A DNA stretch of 64,000 bases from Buxus sempervirens. Taxonomy: Eukaryota; Streptophyta; Magnoliopsida; Buxales; Buxaceae. A program made the translations under genes and the position numbers. The stretch spans positions 44,196,766-44,260,765 of the forward strand of contig OX387184.1 in the NCBI GenBank assembly GCA_947561395.2, in the 5' to 3' direction. Positions 1-11,243 of the stretch are shown here, piece by piece; the first letter of the stretch is position 1; every line of letters begins with the position of its first letter. The notes below the pieces were generated by a model. It was not told the DNA's origin. It did no database searches and worked only from the letters and a program-made list of their open reading frames with translations.

Positions 1-225
1 ATGGAAAAACAACTTGAGGAGCAGAGGCAGGCTCACTGCCTTGAAGTCCGAGCACTGCGGCAGAAGCACCAGGATGCTTTAGCCAACCTTAGGAGTATGA
101 GGATCAGGCAGACTCTTTCAGATGAGGTCATTTCCTTCTTGAGTGATCCCGCTATAGAGGGGGCTTTTAGGGTTATTGCAGCTCAGATTCGAGAGCTTGA
201 GGAGCGGCTAGGAGACAGAGACTAG
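1..225 (+). CDS. C-terminal part of an antisense coiled-coil ORF of the Tat element
   Basis: The frame is open from base 1 to a stop at 223-225 and gives 74 residues rich in Glu, Arg, Gln and Leu. Residues 2-35 look like a coiled coil (repeated LEEQ/LRQK-type heptads), and the end LEERLGDRD is helical and charged. It runs opposite to gag-pol and lies beyond the integrase end, the place where Tat elements carry an antisense ORF. From memory, plant proteins called DUF7745 end in such coiled coils and are often encoded there. That link is an inference. The ATG at base 1 may be internal, since the ORF may start left of the window. Confidence 0.4.
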   Translation: MEKQLEEQRQAHCLEVRALRQKHQDALANLRSMRIRQTLSDEVISFLSDPAIEGAFRVIAAQIRELEERLGDRD

Positions 226-1203
226 CCTCATTTCCTGCATATTTTTCTTTTCTTTTTTTTCATACCTTTGTACGAAAGCAAACTTCAATAGTGGAAAGAC
301 AAAGGATGTAATTCAAAATAAATTTTTTATATTATTGGCCTCAGAATGCTCAGATGCTTATAAAAACAAAGGTTTTATGAAAAGTATTTGATTTATCATC
401 ACTGGCCAAAGTATAGTTTTTCTTTTTGTTATTATTTTTTTTATTTTTTTATCTTTTTGAAATTTGGTCCATATACTTAATCACCCATAATTAAAGGAAT
501 TAAAACCAGGTTAAATAATGAAAAGGGTAATCCAAACCATAGGGAGGGATCAAAACCGTCCATCTTAGGACTTTTAGAGTCATCCCCAAATGACTTTTCC
601 TTCATGTTCGACCCCGTTATTCCCAATCTGCTCAGTCTCAATATTCATGCTGATTTTACTTCAAGCTTAGATCTCCATGATTAACTCAACCACTGATTTT
701 TCTTTTTATTCTTTTTTTCTTTCTTTTCTTCTTGCCAATATTGCCCCTAGCGCCAATTACGGTTTTCACTAGGGCCGGCTTCTGCATTCCGTCATCACCA
801 ATTTCACTCTGAAATTTGAATGAACATACTAAGATCACCGAGGGCTTAGAAGTAGGACAAAAAAAAGGCTAGGCTCGGTTTATGAAAGAAAAGGTATTAC
901 AGGCTCAAAATTTTTCAAATGTGGAAATAGGTCAACCGGACTTACAATCATGATGAATCTAACCCTTTTTTCCCAAATTGTATTCTTTGCATCTCTTTTC
1001 ACACTTGGCTTTCATTTGCCATTTTTCTTTGCTTTTTCTTTTTTCCTTATTTTTGCCCCAATTGGCCTTGCCCCAATATAAGACTATAAGTCCGGTTTAG
1101 GTTTATCAAAGAAACGAACCGGCTCAACTTGGCTAGACTAGGGATAAAAATTTTGAAGGAAATAAAGAAAGATGGTCTCGGATCATTTCCTAGTAGTGTT
1201 CAA
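226..1203. other. Non-coding spacer between antisense ORF and pol
   Basis: About 1 kb, T-rich on the plus strand (several runs of TTTTTCTTTTT type), without a supportable ORF on either strand. It corresponds to the element's 3' untranslated region after pol. I see no LTR end here. Confidence 0.5.
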
Positions 1204-3252
1204 TCAAGGAAAATACTTTTTTACTGCATCAGAGTTAATTGGCTCAAGAAAGTCTGTCCCATCCATTTCAGTTAAGATGAGTGCACCCCCTGACAGGACC
1301 TTTTTGACAACATAAGGCCCTTCCCAATTTGGCTTGAAGTTACCACGAGGATCTTCCAAAAATGGTAAGATTTTCTTCAGCACCAAGTTTCCTTCTTGGA
1401 AAGTTCTGGGCTTCACCTTCTTATTGTAGGCCCTGGCCATTCTCCTCTGGTATAATTGGCCATGACAAAGCGCTTTCAAACACTTCTCTTCTATCAGGTT
1501 GAGTTGATCACTTCTTGACTGTATCCATTCAGCTTCTTCCAATTCAGCTTCCATGAGCACTCTGAGTGATGGGATTTCTACTTCCACTGGCAAAACTGCT
1601 TCTATTCCATAGACCAGGGAATACGGGGTTGCTCCAGTTGAAGTCCGGATTGAGGCTCTGTAGGCATGTAGAGCAAGTGGTAGCATTTCATGCCAATCCT
1701 TGTAACTCACTACCATCTTCTGAATGATTTTCTTTATGTTCTTGTTTGCTGCTTCTACTGCCCCATTCATCTTTGGCCTGTATGGAGCTGACTTGTGGTG
1801 GGTGATCTGAAACTGCTCACACATCTTCTTCATGTCCTTGTTCTTAATATTTGAAGCGTTGTCTGATACTGTGGCACTTGGCAGTCCATAGCGACAAATG
1901 ATATTGTGCTTCAAAAATTTAATAACATGGTTGCTTCTGATATTTGCATACGAAGCCGCTTCAACCCACTTAGTGAAATAATCGATTGCTACCAGGATGA
2001 ATCTATGCCCGTTCGATGCCTTAGGGGAAATCATGCCAATGACATCTATGCCCCACATGGAGAAGGGCCATGGTGATGTCATGTTGTGTAACTCACTTGG
2101 GGGTGCATGCTTGTTATCTGCATATATCTGACATTGATGACACCTCCTAACATGTATACAGCAATCGTACTCCATGGTCGACCAGTAGTATTCCAACCGC
2201 AGGATCTTCTTTGCAAGCATGTGCCCGTTCATATGGGGTCCACAAACTCCTCCATGTATAGTCTCAATCAGCCTTTCCGACTCAGCCTTAGCAACACATC
2301 TGAGCAGAATATCGTTATGTGATCTCTTGTACAAATTTCCACCACTTAGCAGGAACTGACCAGCTAATCTCTGTATTATCCTTTTCTCAATAAAAGTGGC
2401 ATTTTCTGGCAAACTCCGATTGTTCAAGAAATTTTTTATGTCTTGAAACCATGGTGCTTCTTCTTCGGGTGCTCCCTCTAGAACGAGACAATAAGCAGGC
2501 TCATCTCTGACCTCAATTTCCAGTGGCTTGATGTCTACCCCTTCTGGCATTCTGACCATTGAAGCCAATGTTGCTAGAGCATCCGCGAACTGATTCTTGG
2601 TCCCTGGTATATAGTTGAAGGAAATTCGAGTAAAATTTGTGCTTATTTCTTCCAAATACTGGTGATAGGGAATCAGTTTGTGATCCTTGGTTTTCCATTC
2701 ACCAGTTGTTTGGAAGATGATAAGACTCGAATCTCCGTATACGTCAAGTTCCTCCACTTCATAATCTATGGCAGCTTGCAACCCAATTATACATGCTTCA
2801 TACTCTGCAATATTATTGGTGCACTGGAATCTCAACTTCACTGTAATCAGTATGTGTGAACCATCTGGTTTGACCAAAACTGCCCCTATTCCATTTCCAT
2901 TCATGTTGGCGGCGCCATCGAAGAACATCTGCAAAGAACTCTCACTTTCCTCCTCTTCAGTAAACAAAATTGCCTCATCAGAAAATTTGGTCTTCAAAGG
3001 TTGGTATTCTGGCAAAGGATGTGCAACCAGGTGATCAGCTATGGCTTGACCCTTGATCACCTTCTGAGTGATGTACGTGAGGTCAAACTCGGATAGTAGT
3101 AGTTGCCACTTCGCCGTTCTGCCAGTTAATGCCGGTTTCTCAAATAAATACTTCAGAGGGTCCATCCGGGATATCAATAATGTGGAGTGACTAAGGAAGT
3201 AATGCCTTAGCCTCTGAGTTGCCCACACTAAAGCACAATAAGTGTTTTCCAA
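1204..3252 (-). pseudogene. pol, C-terminal part: RNase H end, archaeal-type RNase H, integrase
   Basis: This 682-residue open frame begins inside the first RNase H (residues 1-60; the frame is open upstream to about 3345). A second RNase H covers roughly 107-232 with the acidic set D112, E150, D174, D224. The integrase zinc finger follows (His333/His340, Cys371/Cys374), then the DDE core with D403, D464 and E500 (motif PYRPKMNGAVEAANK). It would process and join element cDNA to chromosomal DNA. The dual RNase H is the best single marker of the Tat lineage. This segment is itself intact, but upstream frameshifts separate it from RT. Confidence 0.9.
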
Positions 3253-3290
3253 TAGTGAATACTTGGCTTCATATTCCGTGAATTTTTTAC

Positions 3291-3863
3291 TCAGATAGTA
3301 AATTGCCCTTTCTTTTCTACCAGTCTCATCATGTGCCCCAAGACATATCCCATCGATGTTTCCAACACTGACAAGTATAGGATCAGTGGTCTTCCTGGAG
3401 TTGGTGGCACTAGCACAGGTGGGTTCAGCAAATACTTCTTTATTGTATCAAAGGCCTGCTGGCAATCCTCATTCCAGACCATCGGGTTATCCTTCCTCAG
3501 AAGTTTTAAAATTGGTTCACACATAGCAGTGAGTTGTGCTATGAACCGGCTTATATATTGAATTCTTCCAAGAAAGCCCCTAACCTCCTTCTTTGTTCTA
3601 GGTGATGGCATTTCAATTATGGCCTTGGCTTTAGCCAGGTCAATTTCAATTCCTCTCCTGCTTACAATGAATCCCAGCAACTTTCCTGATGTAGCCCCAA
3701 AGACACATTTGGCCGGGTTAAGCCGTAAACTGTACTTCCTGAGACGATCAAACACTTTCTTCAGATTGATCAAGTGGTCCCCTTCTTTGCACGATTTGGC
3801 AATCATATCATCCACGTAGACCTCCATCTCCTTATGGATCATGTCGTGGAATAGTGCGGTCAT
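3291..3863 (-). pseudogene. pol, middle part: RT catalytic YVDD, thumb and connection
   Basis: A 190-residue frame carries the reverse-transcriptase catalytic box YVDD (residues 16-19), the LNPAKCVFG and LLGFIVSRRGIE blocks, and the start of the linked RNase H. It is out of frame with the preceding RT half (single-base loss near 3889) and with the following pol part (near 3340). After the second break the frame ends within about 15 codons. Known role: copying element RNA into DNA. Confidence 0.9.
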
Positions 3864-5179
3864 GGCCCGCTGGTATGTTGCCCCGCGTTTTTAAGCCCAA
3901 ATGGCATGACTGTATAGTGGAATGTACCCCAAGGTGTGATGAACGCTGTTTTCTCTTGATCTTCCTTAGCCATTTTGATCTGATTGTATCCAGAGAAACC
4001 ATCCATGAAAGAGAATAGGCTATGTACCGCATTATTATCGACCAGAATGTCGATGTGTGGAAGTGGAAAATTATCATTTGGGCTTGCCTTGTTCAGATCT
4101 CTATAGTCCACGCACATTCTGACTTTCCCGTCCTTCTTTAGTGCCGACACTGTGTTTGCAAGCCACTCAGGGTATGTAGAGACTGCCAGAAATCCTGCTT
4201 GGAATTGCTTGACTACTTCGTCCTTGACCTTCAGAGTCCATTCAGGTTTCAATCTTCTCAGGTTCTGCTTAATTGGCTTAACCCCTGGCAAAATTGGCAA
4301 CTTGTGCACCACCATGTCAGTGTCCAACCCAGGCATGTCCCGATATGACCAAGCAAACACATCATTATAGTCTGCCAAAAACTGTGTCAGTTCACCACGC
4401 TGCACATTAGATAGGCATGCCCCGATTTTCACTATTTTTGGGTCATCTTTGGTCCCAAGGTTTATTGCAATGGTCTCCTCAATATTAGGTTGGACCCCCT
4501 TTTCATGACATTCCAATTGATATTCAATTGCTTTTGGAACGTCTTCTTCTTCGACCTCGGTCTCTTCTTCAATCCCCATGAGGTCAAAGTCGAGCTCGAA
4601 GTCGAAGCCATATTCAACCTGGTCCAATTCGGTCTGATTATATGGTTCATAAGTGGTTTGGACCTTTTTGAAAAAATTAAATTTCCTAGAAAAAATATAA
4701 AAATCTATTTGGGTTTTTTGTGAGCCTTCTAAATATAATTCCCTCGAAGACGAAGGGCTCATTAGGACCTTCAGGGAAATGGCATTCCACTGTTGGAGTT
4801 TTTTTTTGGAAGCCGCGTCAGTTTGCCAAACAAACGCTGCTTCAAAGGTAAGGGGAGTCTCCTCCCAATTGTTCAATATAAGATTTTTGGGAGCAGGGGA
4901 AATTGTGCAAGCCTGCTCCTCAAACCCAAAATCCGATGCCATCATCACCGGGTGTGTACTGCCCTTTTCTGCTACGGGGCCCAGTCCAAATATAACCTCA
5001 TCTGGAATCTTCACTGCTACCCAGTCAATGAATGGCAGCTCCTTGACACCAACTGTCTTTTCGCCTTTAATCATGGTGAAGAAAGCCCCAACATCTTCAG
5101 AGAAATCCACCTGCTGCTTGGGTTGTGGCCCAGGCCCATCTGCTGCTCCCAGTATCGGAGATGGGTTGTATGGTTGCAA
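3860..5179 (-). pseudogene. pol, N-terminal part: RT fingers and palm
   Basis: A 439-residue frame begins with a low-complexity acidic linker (about 185-215) and then the RT domain: VRMCVDYRDLNKASPN (353-368), first catalytic Asp in FMDGFSGYNQ (D393) and MPFGLKNAG (425-433), after which a frameshift breaks it. The frame start given here uses a TTG; the natural protein would be continuous with the protease part, from which it is separated by a frameshift near 5210. Residues 111-140 carry a poly-Lys/Gln stretch that may be a local duplication. Confidence 0.88.
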
Positions 5180-6156
5180 GGGCGAAACAGAAGGCTTTTG
5201 AAATGGGTTGATGTTTCAGTAAGGAGGCTTGGATTGGTCCATGGGGGAGATAGTTGGATGATGCAAGAGGCTTTTGGGAAACTTTCCCTTAAATGAGGGA
5301 TTTTTCCTTTGCTTCTTTTCTCTCCTTCTTCGTACTTCATCCTCCTCCAACCTCTGGGTTTAAACCCCAACCCCACTTTAGGGATCAGCTTCTTGGCCCT
5401 GATTGGCTCCACCATTCCTTGAAAATTTATTCCCAGGCCTTTCCCTGGGTGAAAGTGGTATTTTTCCATCACTTTCTTCACCATTTTCTCTGCAGTAGTC
5501 CCTTTCTTTTCTCTTTTCTCACACCCCCCAGGTATGAAATTGACCATCTCAAATTGAAACGAGTGAAACGCAATCTTGTCAACAGTCAAAACTACATTTA
5601 TCAAGGGTACATCAGGTGACACAATGGGAGGCACCAAATTCTCATCTAGGACTGTTATCACCCTTTGCCCTCTTATGTATTTCACCCTTTGGTGGAGCGT
5701 GGATGGTATTGCCCTAGCCACGTGTATCCACGGCCTCCCTAGGAGCAAGTTTAATGCTGCTGGAATATCCATCACTTCAAATGTGATGTTGAAAATATTC
5801 GGTCCAATTGTGACCGGCAGTTCAATCTCCCCTAGGGAGTGTGTCTTAGAGCTGTCAAAAGCCTTCACTATCCTCCCGTTCTGCTTGATCTTCGACTGAT
5901 CCAAACCAAGCTTGACAAAAATGATTAACGAGCAGACGTTTAATGCCGACCCGTTGTCAATTAAAACCCGTGCCACCATGCTGCCCTTACAGAGCACTGT
6001 GATGTGCAAAGGGTCAACATGATAACACCCACCTGGGCTTATCTCACCTTCGGAGAAACTTATCACATTATGTGACAAGAATTGACCAGCCATTTTGCCT
6101 AGCTGGTCTGGATCGATGGTCTGGGATACATGTGCACTCTGTAGCACCCTTAACAA
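5071..6156 (-). pseudogene. Retroviral-type aspartic protease plus G-patch
   Basis: A 361-residue frame. Residues 58-150 form a pepsin-like retroviral protease with the active-site loop VLIDNGSALNV (Asp67; DNG in place of the usual DTG/DSG) and the later LLLGRPWIH block (137-144). Residues 224-268 contain a glycine-rich G-patch (GKGLG ... GLGFKPR), an RNA-binding module often found at this position in Tat polyproteins. The last ~50 residues are read out of frame because of a shift near 5210. It would cleave the Gag-Pol polyprotein. Confidence 0.85.
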
Positions 6157-6204
6157 TGCGTCCCGGTGCTTTTCAGAATTTGGAAAAAGGCCCAGTATTG
6201 AAAT

Positions 6205-6894
6205 CTAGGTCAGGACCTTGTTTAGCTGATCCACAAGATTGAATTCACTTTTTTTTATGAGGTCTAATACCTTATTTTCTGCACCCTGGGGGGTGTCTTC
6301 TCCCACTTTTGTTTTTCCTTTTAATTTTCTTTTTTCTTCAGTTTCTTTTTTTTCTCTCTCCACCTCTGTTTCTTTTTCTTTCTCTACTCCTTCCACACAT
6401 TTCCCCGACCTCGTCATGAGGTTCACATCCTCCTGGTTCTGGTTCCTGACCACTGGAACCGTATCTGTAACCCCCTTGCTGTAATTTCATGGTACAGCTG
6501 CCTCAGAATAGGCTAGTTTAGGGACATTAACAACCAATGGCTGGAGTTTGAACCGGGATGTATGGGCCGGTCTAGGGACACTGTAGGAAGCAGGAATGTT
6601 TACAACCATGGGTTGGAGTTTAAACCCAGATGTGACTGAAGAGGTGATGGATGCAGTAGTGGGGTCCAGGTTGATGACCAAGGGAGCTTTTGGTGGCTTG
6701 GCTGGTGACAAAGTGGGTGGATTGCAATTAAAGACCAATGAAGGTCTTACAGTGTTTATCTGGGCCATGAGGGAGGAGACCCAATTCAAAGAGGAGCTAA
6801 TATCCTCAGCAGCTTCATCACTTTTCCTGGAGATAACATTAACCTCCTCTTCTTCTTTCTCTTGGAAGAAATAGACCTTGACCGAGGTCCCCAC
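6205..6894 (-). pseudogene. Gag-protease linker, broken
   Basis: Two successive frames (6487-6894, 135 residues; 6205-6453, 82 residues) separated by stops. The first is Pro/Ser-rich with repeated 'FKLQPMVVN-P' motifs at about residues 92-126. The second is highly charged (Lys/Glu repeats, 25-55). Both lie between the gag zinc-knuckle-like region and the protease and are most likely the variable linker of the polyprotein. Confidence 0.6.
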
Positions 6895-6902
6895 GGGAGC
6901 TA

Positions 6903-8127
6903 TTAGTTGAGATGGGTCAAAGGCCCTTCTCGTAGTGGATATTGCAGTGATGGAATTGGACGGGCCTGCCCCATTATAGTAAGGCAGAGGTTTTGCCCAA
7001 TATCATTCCCCGACGAGGCGGGTGCAGCAGTGTTGAAAACCAGAGCCTTCTGATCCAGCAGATCTTGGACTGCATGCTTCAGCATCCAACAAGTGTCAGT
7101 AGAGTGCCTCGGTGCACCCATGTGATAGTCGCAAGTGACGGCTGGATCAAAATTCCTCCCCTTCGAAGCATTTGGGTTGGGCTCTTTTAGGGTTACATAC
7201 TCCCCTTTCAACAGGGTCGGCAACAGTTGGGAAAGAGACACGGGAAGGGGAGTAAAAACTCTGTTCCTCCTTGCTACCATCCAGGTGGTTGTAGAAGGGC
7301 TGCCCCAGTGTGCCCACAAATGTTGAGATCATTTCAGGTTCCAGCATAGGCGGCCTGACCTGGGAGGCGGCCTCTCTCCACCTCTTGGCATACTGCCGTA
7401 CAGACTCATCTTTCCTCTTGCTCATTCTCATCATGTCGTACTGGTCTAGCACGATCTCAGAGTTAAATTTATACTGGTCCAAGAAGGCGTCAGCCAAGTC
7501 CTTCCACCTTCTAATCCTGCCGTGGTCCACCGTGGCAAACCACCTCAAGGCTGACCCTGTCAAACTCCTCTAAAAGAGTTGGATCAGTATGCCGTCATCC
7601 CGGCCAAACTTGCACAAAGCCCCGCAGTACAGTTTCAAGTGGCTCATTGGGCAACCCATGCCATCGTATTTATCAAAGTCCGGGCATTTGAACTTGGTCG
7701 GTAAGCATACGTCTGGGTACATGCACAGGTTGTCGAAGGTGGTGCCTCTGTAGCTGTTTCCCCCCTTTACCTCATTCAGTTCTTCCTCGATCCTTTATAT
7801 CTTGTGTAGCATTTTTCTTTCCATCTCCTCCCTAGCTTTTTCCTTCTCCATTTCTTTCTCAGATTCCACAGTGTTTTCCCTTATCAGGATAGGTTCAAGG
7901 ACTGGCTCAAAGATAGGTTCAGGCATAGGTTGAGTAGGAGGTGGAATGTAGGCTTAAGGTGGCGGTGCTCGATGGGAGGTTGAGGCTTGGTTTTGGGCCT
8001 GGGCCTGTTGGGCCTGAGCCGCCAGTAAGTCTCCTAGCATCTTGGCCAGACCAGCCACTTGCTCTTGCAGTTGAGCAAAGTCCTAAGCGGGGACAGTAGC
8101 TTGGGCTTGATTCTCTTCAGTGTTCAT
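6903..8127 (-). pseudogene. gag capsid pseudogene (Retrotrans_gag)
   Basis: The ATG at 8125-8127 opens a Gln/Ala-rich start (AQAQQAQAQNQA). At least four in-frame stops follow before the capsid-like domain at 7147-7563, which has the typical ALRWFATV, FLDQYKFN, YAKRWREAASQVRPP and FVGTLGQPFYNHL blocks. A frameshift near 7290-7320 moves the frame to 6903-7319, where CDYHMGAPRHSTDTCWMLKHAVQDLLD is the Cys/His nucleocapsid-type motif of this lineage. Known role: particle assembly and RNA packaging. This copy is dead. Confidence 0.85.
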
Positions 8128-8314
8128 GGTGCGGGCTTTCGATCTGGTCACAGGAGCAATAATTGCAAGTAAGTGTACCTGGAGAAGAAGAAACAAAGAA
8201 ACAAGTTAGCTTCCACTTAGCTTGAGTCACACCCCTCTAAATGTAGACAAGTAGGTTAGGTGAACACAAGTCCAGATTTATTTGTTTTTTTTATTATTAT
8301 TATATTTTTTTTTT

Positions 8315-8912
8315 GCTTGGAATATTCTGGGGCTTCCACAAATTTTTGATTTTGATTGGTTCTTGTGACCAAATAAAGGTTTTTTGGAATATTCTGGGGC
8401 TTCCAAATGTCCCACAAATTTTTTGATTTTGATTGGTTCTCGTGACCAAACAAAAGTTTCTTGGAATATTCTGGGGCTTCCAAATGTCCCATAAGATTTT
8501 GATTTGATTGGTTCTCGTGACCAAACAAAGGTTTCTTGGAATGTTCTGGGGCTTCCAAGTGTCCCACAAATTTTTTATTTTGATTAGTTCTTGTGACCAA
8601 ACAAAGGTTTTTTGAAATATTCTGGGGCTTTCAAATGTCCGATAAATTTTTTGATTTTGATTGATTCTTGTGACCAAACAAAGGTTTTTTGGAATATTCT
8701 GGGGCTTCCAAATGTCCCATAAATTTTTTGATTTGATTGGTTCTCGTGACCAAACAAAGGTTTCTTGGAATATTCTGGGGCTTCCAAGTGTCCCACAAAT
8801 TTTTGATTTGATTGATAAAAATGACCAACCAAAGGTTTTTTGGAATATTCTAGGGCTTCCAAGTGTCCCACAAATGTTTTGATTTGATTGGAAAAAATAT
8901 CCAACCAAAGGT
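8315..8912 (-). repeat. Tandem repeat, 8 units of 75-77 bp, in element leader
   Basis: The block TGGAATATTCTGGGGCTTCC recurs at 8318, 8385, 8462, 8537, 8613, 8690, 8766 and 8841, so the period is 67 for one shortened unit and 75-77 for the rest. Units differ by a few substitutions and by the loss of the AAATGTCC segment in the first. Because 76 is one more than a multiple of three and the unit has no stop, all three minus frames stay open (ORFs of 114, 202 and 139 aa), but I do not regard these as genes. It lies just upstream of gag. Confidence 0.93.
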
Positions 8913-9220
8913 TTATTTTTTCTTGCTTAATTTTCTTAGTTTTCAAGTTCAGAAACTTGATTGAAACATGTTTGCATTGAATTGGTATCAAAAAATATGA
9001 CACCGTGGTTTGCCTTAAGGAGAATGTATTTTCCTTAAGCTTGTGGAAAGGGTAGATTTGAGTTTCAAAATTAGGTTAAATCCTAAAATCAATTTTATTT
9101 TATTTTATTTTTTAAAACATTTTTATATTCTCTTTTGGGTGCCTAAGGATTATCCACAGTGTTTTAGGCATTTTATTCTGAAAATTTGGGCTGAAAAACC
9201 AATTTGGACATTTTCTGCAT

Positions 9221-9362
9221 GTATCCGACATGAAATATCGGCTAAAGCTATGTCTTATTGTATCCGATATAAATGATCGGATACATGCATAGATCTTAGT
9301 AACCGATAAAGTATACAGGATACAAATAAGACCATGTTTAACCGACCTGAGTTGTCGGTTAA
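9221..9362. repeat. Array of four 25-bp palindromes, 39-bp period (leader copy)
   Basis: Units start at 9221, 9260, 9299 and 9338, exactly 39 bp apart. Each is a 9-bp arm, 7-bp loop, 9-bp arm. Arms are GTATCCGAT/ATCGGATAC in the second unit and TTAACCGAC/GTCGGTTAA in the fourth (both perfect); the first and third are degenerate. It is related to the array at 13519-13659 in the LTR. Confidence 0.85.
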
Positions 9363-10319
9363 TGCCGAAATGGCCCTTTTTGACTTATTTTTTCACCAGA
9401 TCATGTTTTTTTTCATTCCCACTTGATGTTCACTTTGACTTGGCCTTTAAATCCAGCCCCAAATTGGGCTTTGACACTATACTTGAAAATTTCACAAATT
9501 CATGAGGGTACTTGTACCCGCCAAAGTTATGCACTAATCCTTGGATTTTATACACTTGGTTGCCTCCTACATGGACTGTGGGTAGGATGACTATTAAATT
9601 GAGTTGAAAACTCATCCTATAGGTTACACCAACCTTAGGCTATATACATTTTTGGGAAAAATTTCATCCCAAGCATATGGACACCATGGTTTTTAATTTA
9701 CATGAAGATAAAAGAACACATGGCTTTACCTTGCCACCTTGTGTTACCTTCAATATGGTATTCATATTATTACTTGGCCTGTGACACATGCAAACGGTTT
9801 TCCCACATTTACACCCAATTTCCCAAACGCAATTGTGTATTTTTAGCTGAAAACGTGTTTCTCCACCTTCAAGCGTATGGTTTTTGGGTTTTGGCTTAAT
9901 TGGCAACTTAAACTCAAGTCTAGTGATGCCCGGAATCAAATCACAAATCCCACTGTCATCACATCATTGACTCAAATTCTAAGGTGAATGTTTTCACTTT
10001 CGCTTTCCGAAGTAATCGACATCGGTGCGCCAAGCTACCCACATTCAGGTTCAACTTCCTATAGGTAATGGGTAGGCTGTGCAAATAGTTTAAAGTGCTC
10101 AAGTGCATTTAAAATTGAGGTGCATTCACAACGTCCCAGCCCCTTGCCACTCTTTTTTGTAGCCATGCATAGAATTTCAAGCCAAGCATATTACATTATA
10201 TTGAAAGCAAAACATAAGCAAGCAAAAGAGCCAAAGCAACTAAATATGCACACAAGTATTACATGCCCAAAAAGTAGTATACAAGCATGGCATTATATTG
10301 CACAAAATACCATTAGATC
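9363..10319. other. Leader of the Tat element, weak ORFs only
   Basis: Minus-strand frames at 9430-9615 (61 aa) and 9664-9939 (91 aa, Cys-rich CVWEIGCKCGKTVCMC) follow each other and could be remains of the extra ORF some Ogre/Tat elements have before gag. I recognise no domain. The rest is AT-rich and non-coding. Confidence 0.4.
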
Positions 10320-10960
10320 ATGAAAAGTATGCTTGTAAAATTCAAAACATCCCCTAAATTTCCAGATTTCATGCTCAAAGTGTATCATTTACACTCCAAA
10401 TTAAAGGCCTAAAAATACAGCACCTACATGCATTGTACAAGAAGCTTTTAACTGGGGAAACATGCTTGAAAAACCCCTAAAAACCTCTACTGAATTCTGG
10501 GTTTTATGGTCTCATTTTCATGCTTAAAGTGCATTGTTTATACCTTCAATTGAAGCCTAAAATACAGCAACTACTTGACATGGTACAAGAAAGGTTTTGT
10601 TGGTAAAAACATGCTTGAAACCCCTTCAAATAGCTACTGAACTTCCAGATTTTGTATTCTTCATTTTTATGCTCAAGTGACATTGTTTTATGCCCAAATT
10701 AAAGCCTAAAAATACAGCACCTAAATGTATTGCATAAGAGGTGTTTTGTTGAGGAAAACTTGCTTGAAAAACCCCAAAAATGGCTACTGAATTTCTAGAT
10801 TTTTTTGGCTCATTGTTTTCATGCTCAAATCATGTCATCCTATACCACAAAATCAAAAGCATGACATAAAACAAACATTAAGCACAAAAAAAGCATTATT
10901 CATGGAAAACATGCTTGAACACCCAAAATTAACACTGAATTTCCAGATTTCAAATATTTT
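10320..10960. repeat. Degenerate tandem repeat, about 147-150 bp, 3-4 units
   Basis: The block AAATACAGCACCTA recurs at about 10414, 10561 and 10711. Each unit also holds CATGCTTGAAAAACCCC and a CTGAATTTCCAGATTT-like end. A fourth, more decayed unit reaches about 10960. It lies in the leader between primer binding site and gag. Confidence 0.8.
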
Positions 10961-11223
10961 TTTTGTTCAACTCATGGCATTGAAACCCCAAAATAACACA
11001 TGCTATCACATAATATAGCCAAGTCATATCACAATATGGGTTTTCCTTTAAACACGTTTCTAGACAAAATCAAGCAACATGCCCATGCCTTTATCCATGT
11101 GAATTTTCTAATCATACAAATCAAATTTGAGATTCAATATACACAAGTAAAGTAAGCAAAATAGCAAGCATTCAAAAGTAAAGAAAAAGCATGAACAAAT
11201 ACACAAAATGGCTTAAATCCACA

Positions 11224-11243
11224 AGTCCCTAGCAGAGTCGCCA
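11224..11243 (-). other. Primer binding site, tRNA-Arg-like
   Basis: On the minus strand TGGCGACTCTGCTAGGGACT begins two bases after the LTR end (TGTCTCACA, AC). From memory it is close to the complement of the 3' end of a plant tRNA-Arg, the primer reported for Ogre-like elements, with about two to three mismatches. Its position fixes the LTR boundary and shows that 11246-13958 is the 5' LTR. Confidence 0.7.

Noticed and set aside
4779..5296. Plus-strand ORFs of 140 and 167 aa
   Set aside because: They lie antisense to the RT and protease parts of pol and resemble nothing; shadows.
8300..9003. Overlapping minus-strand ORFs of 202, 139 and 114 aa
   Set aside because: They are three frames of the same 76-bp tandem repeat. 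If one frame is open through three units, all must be; no domain is present.
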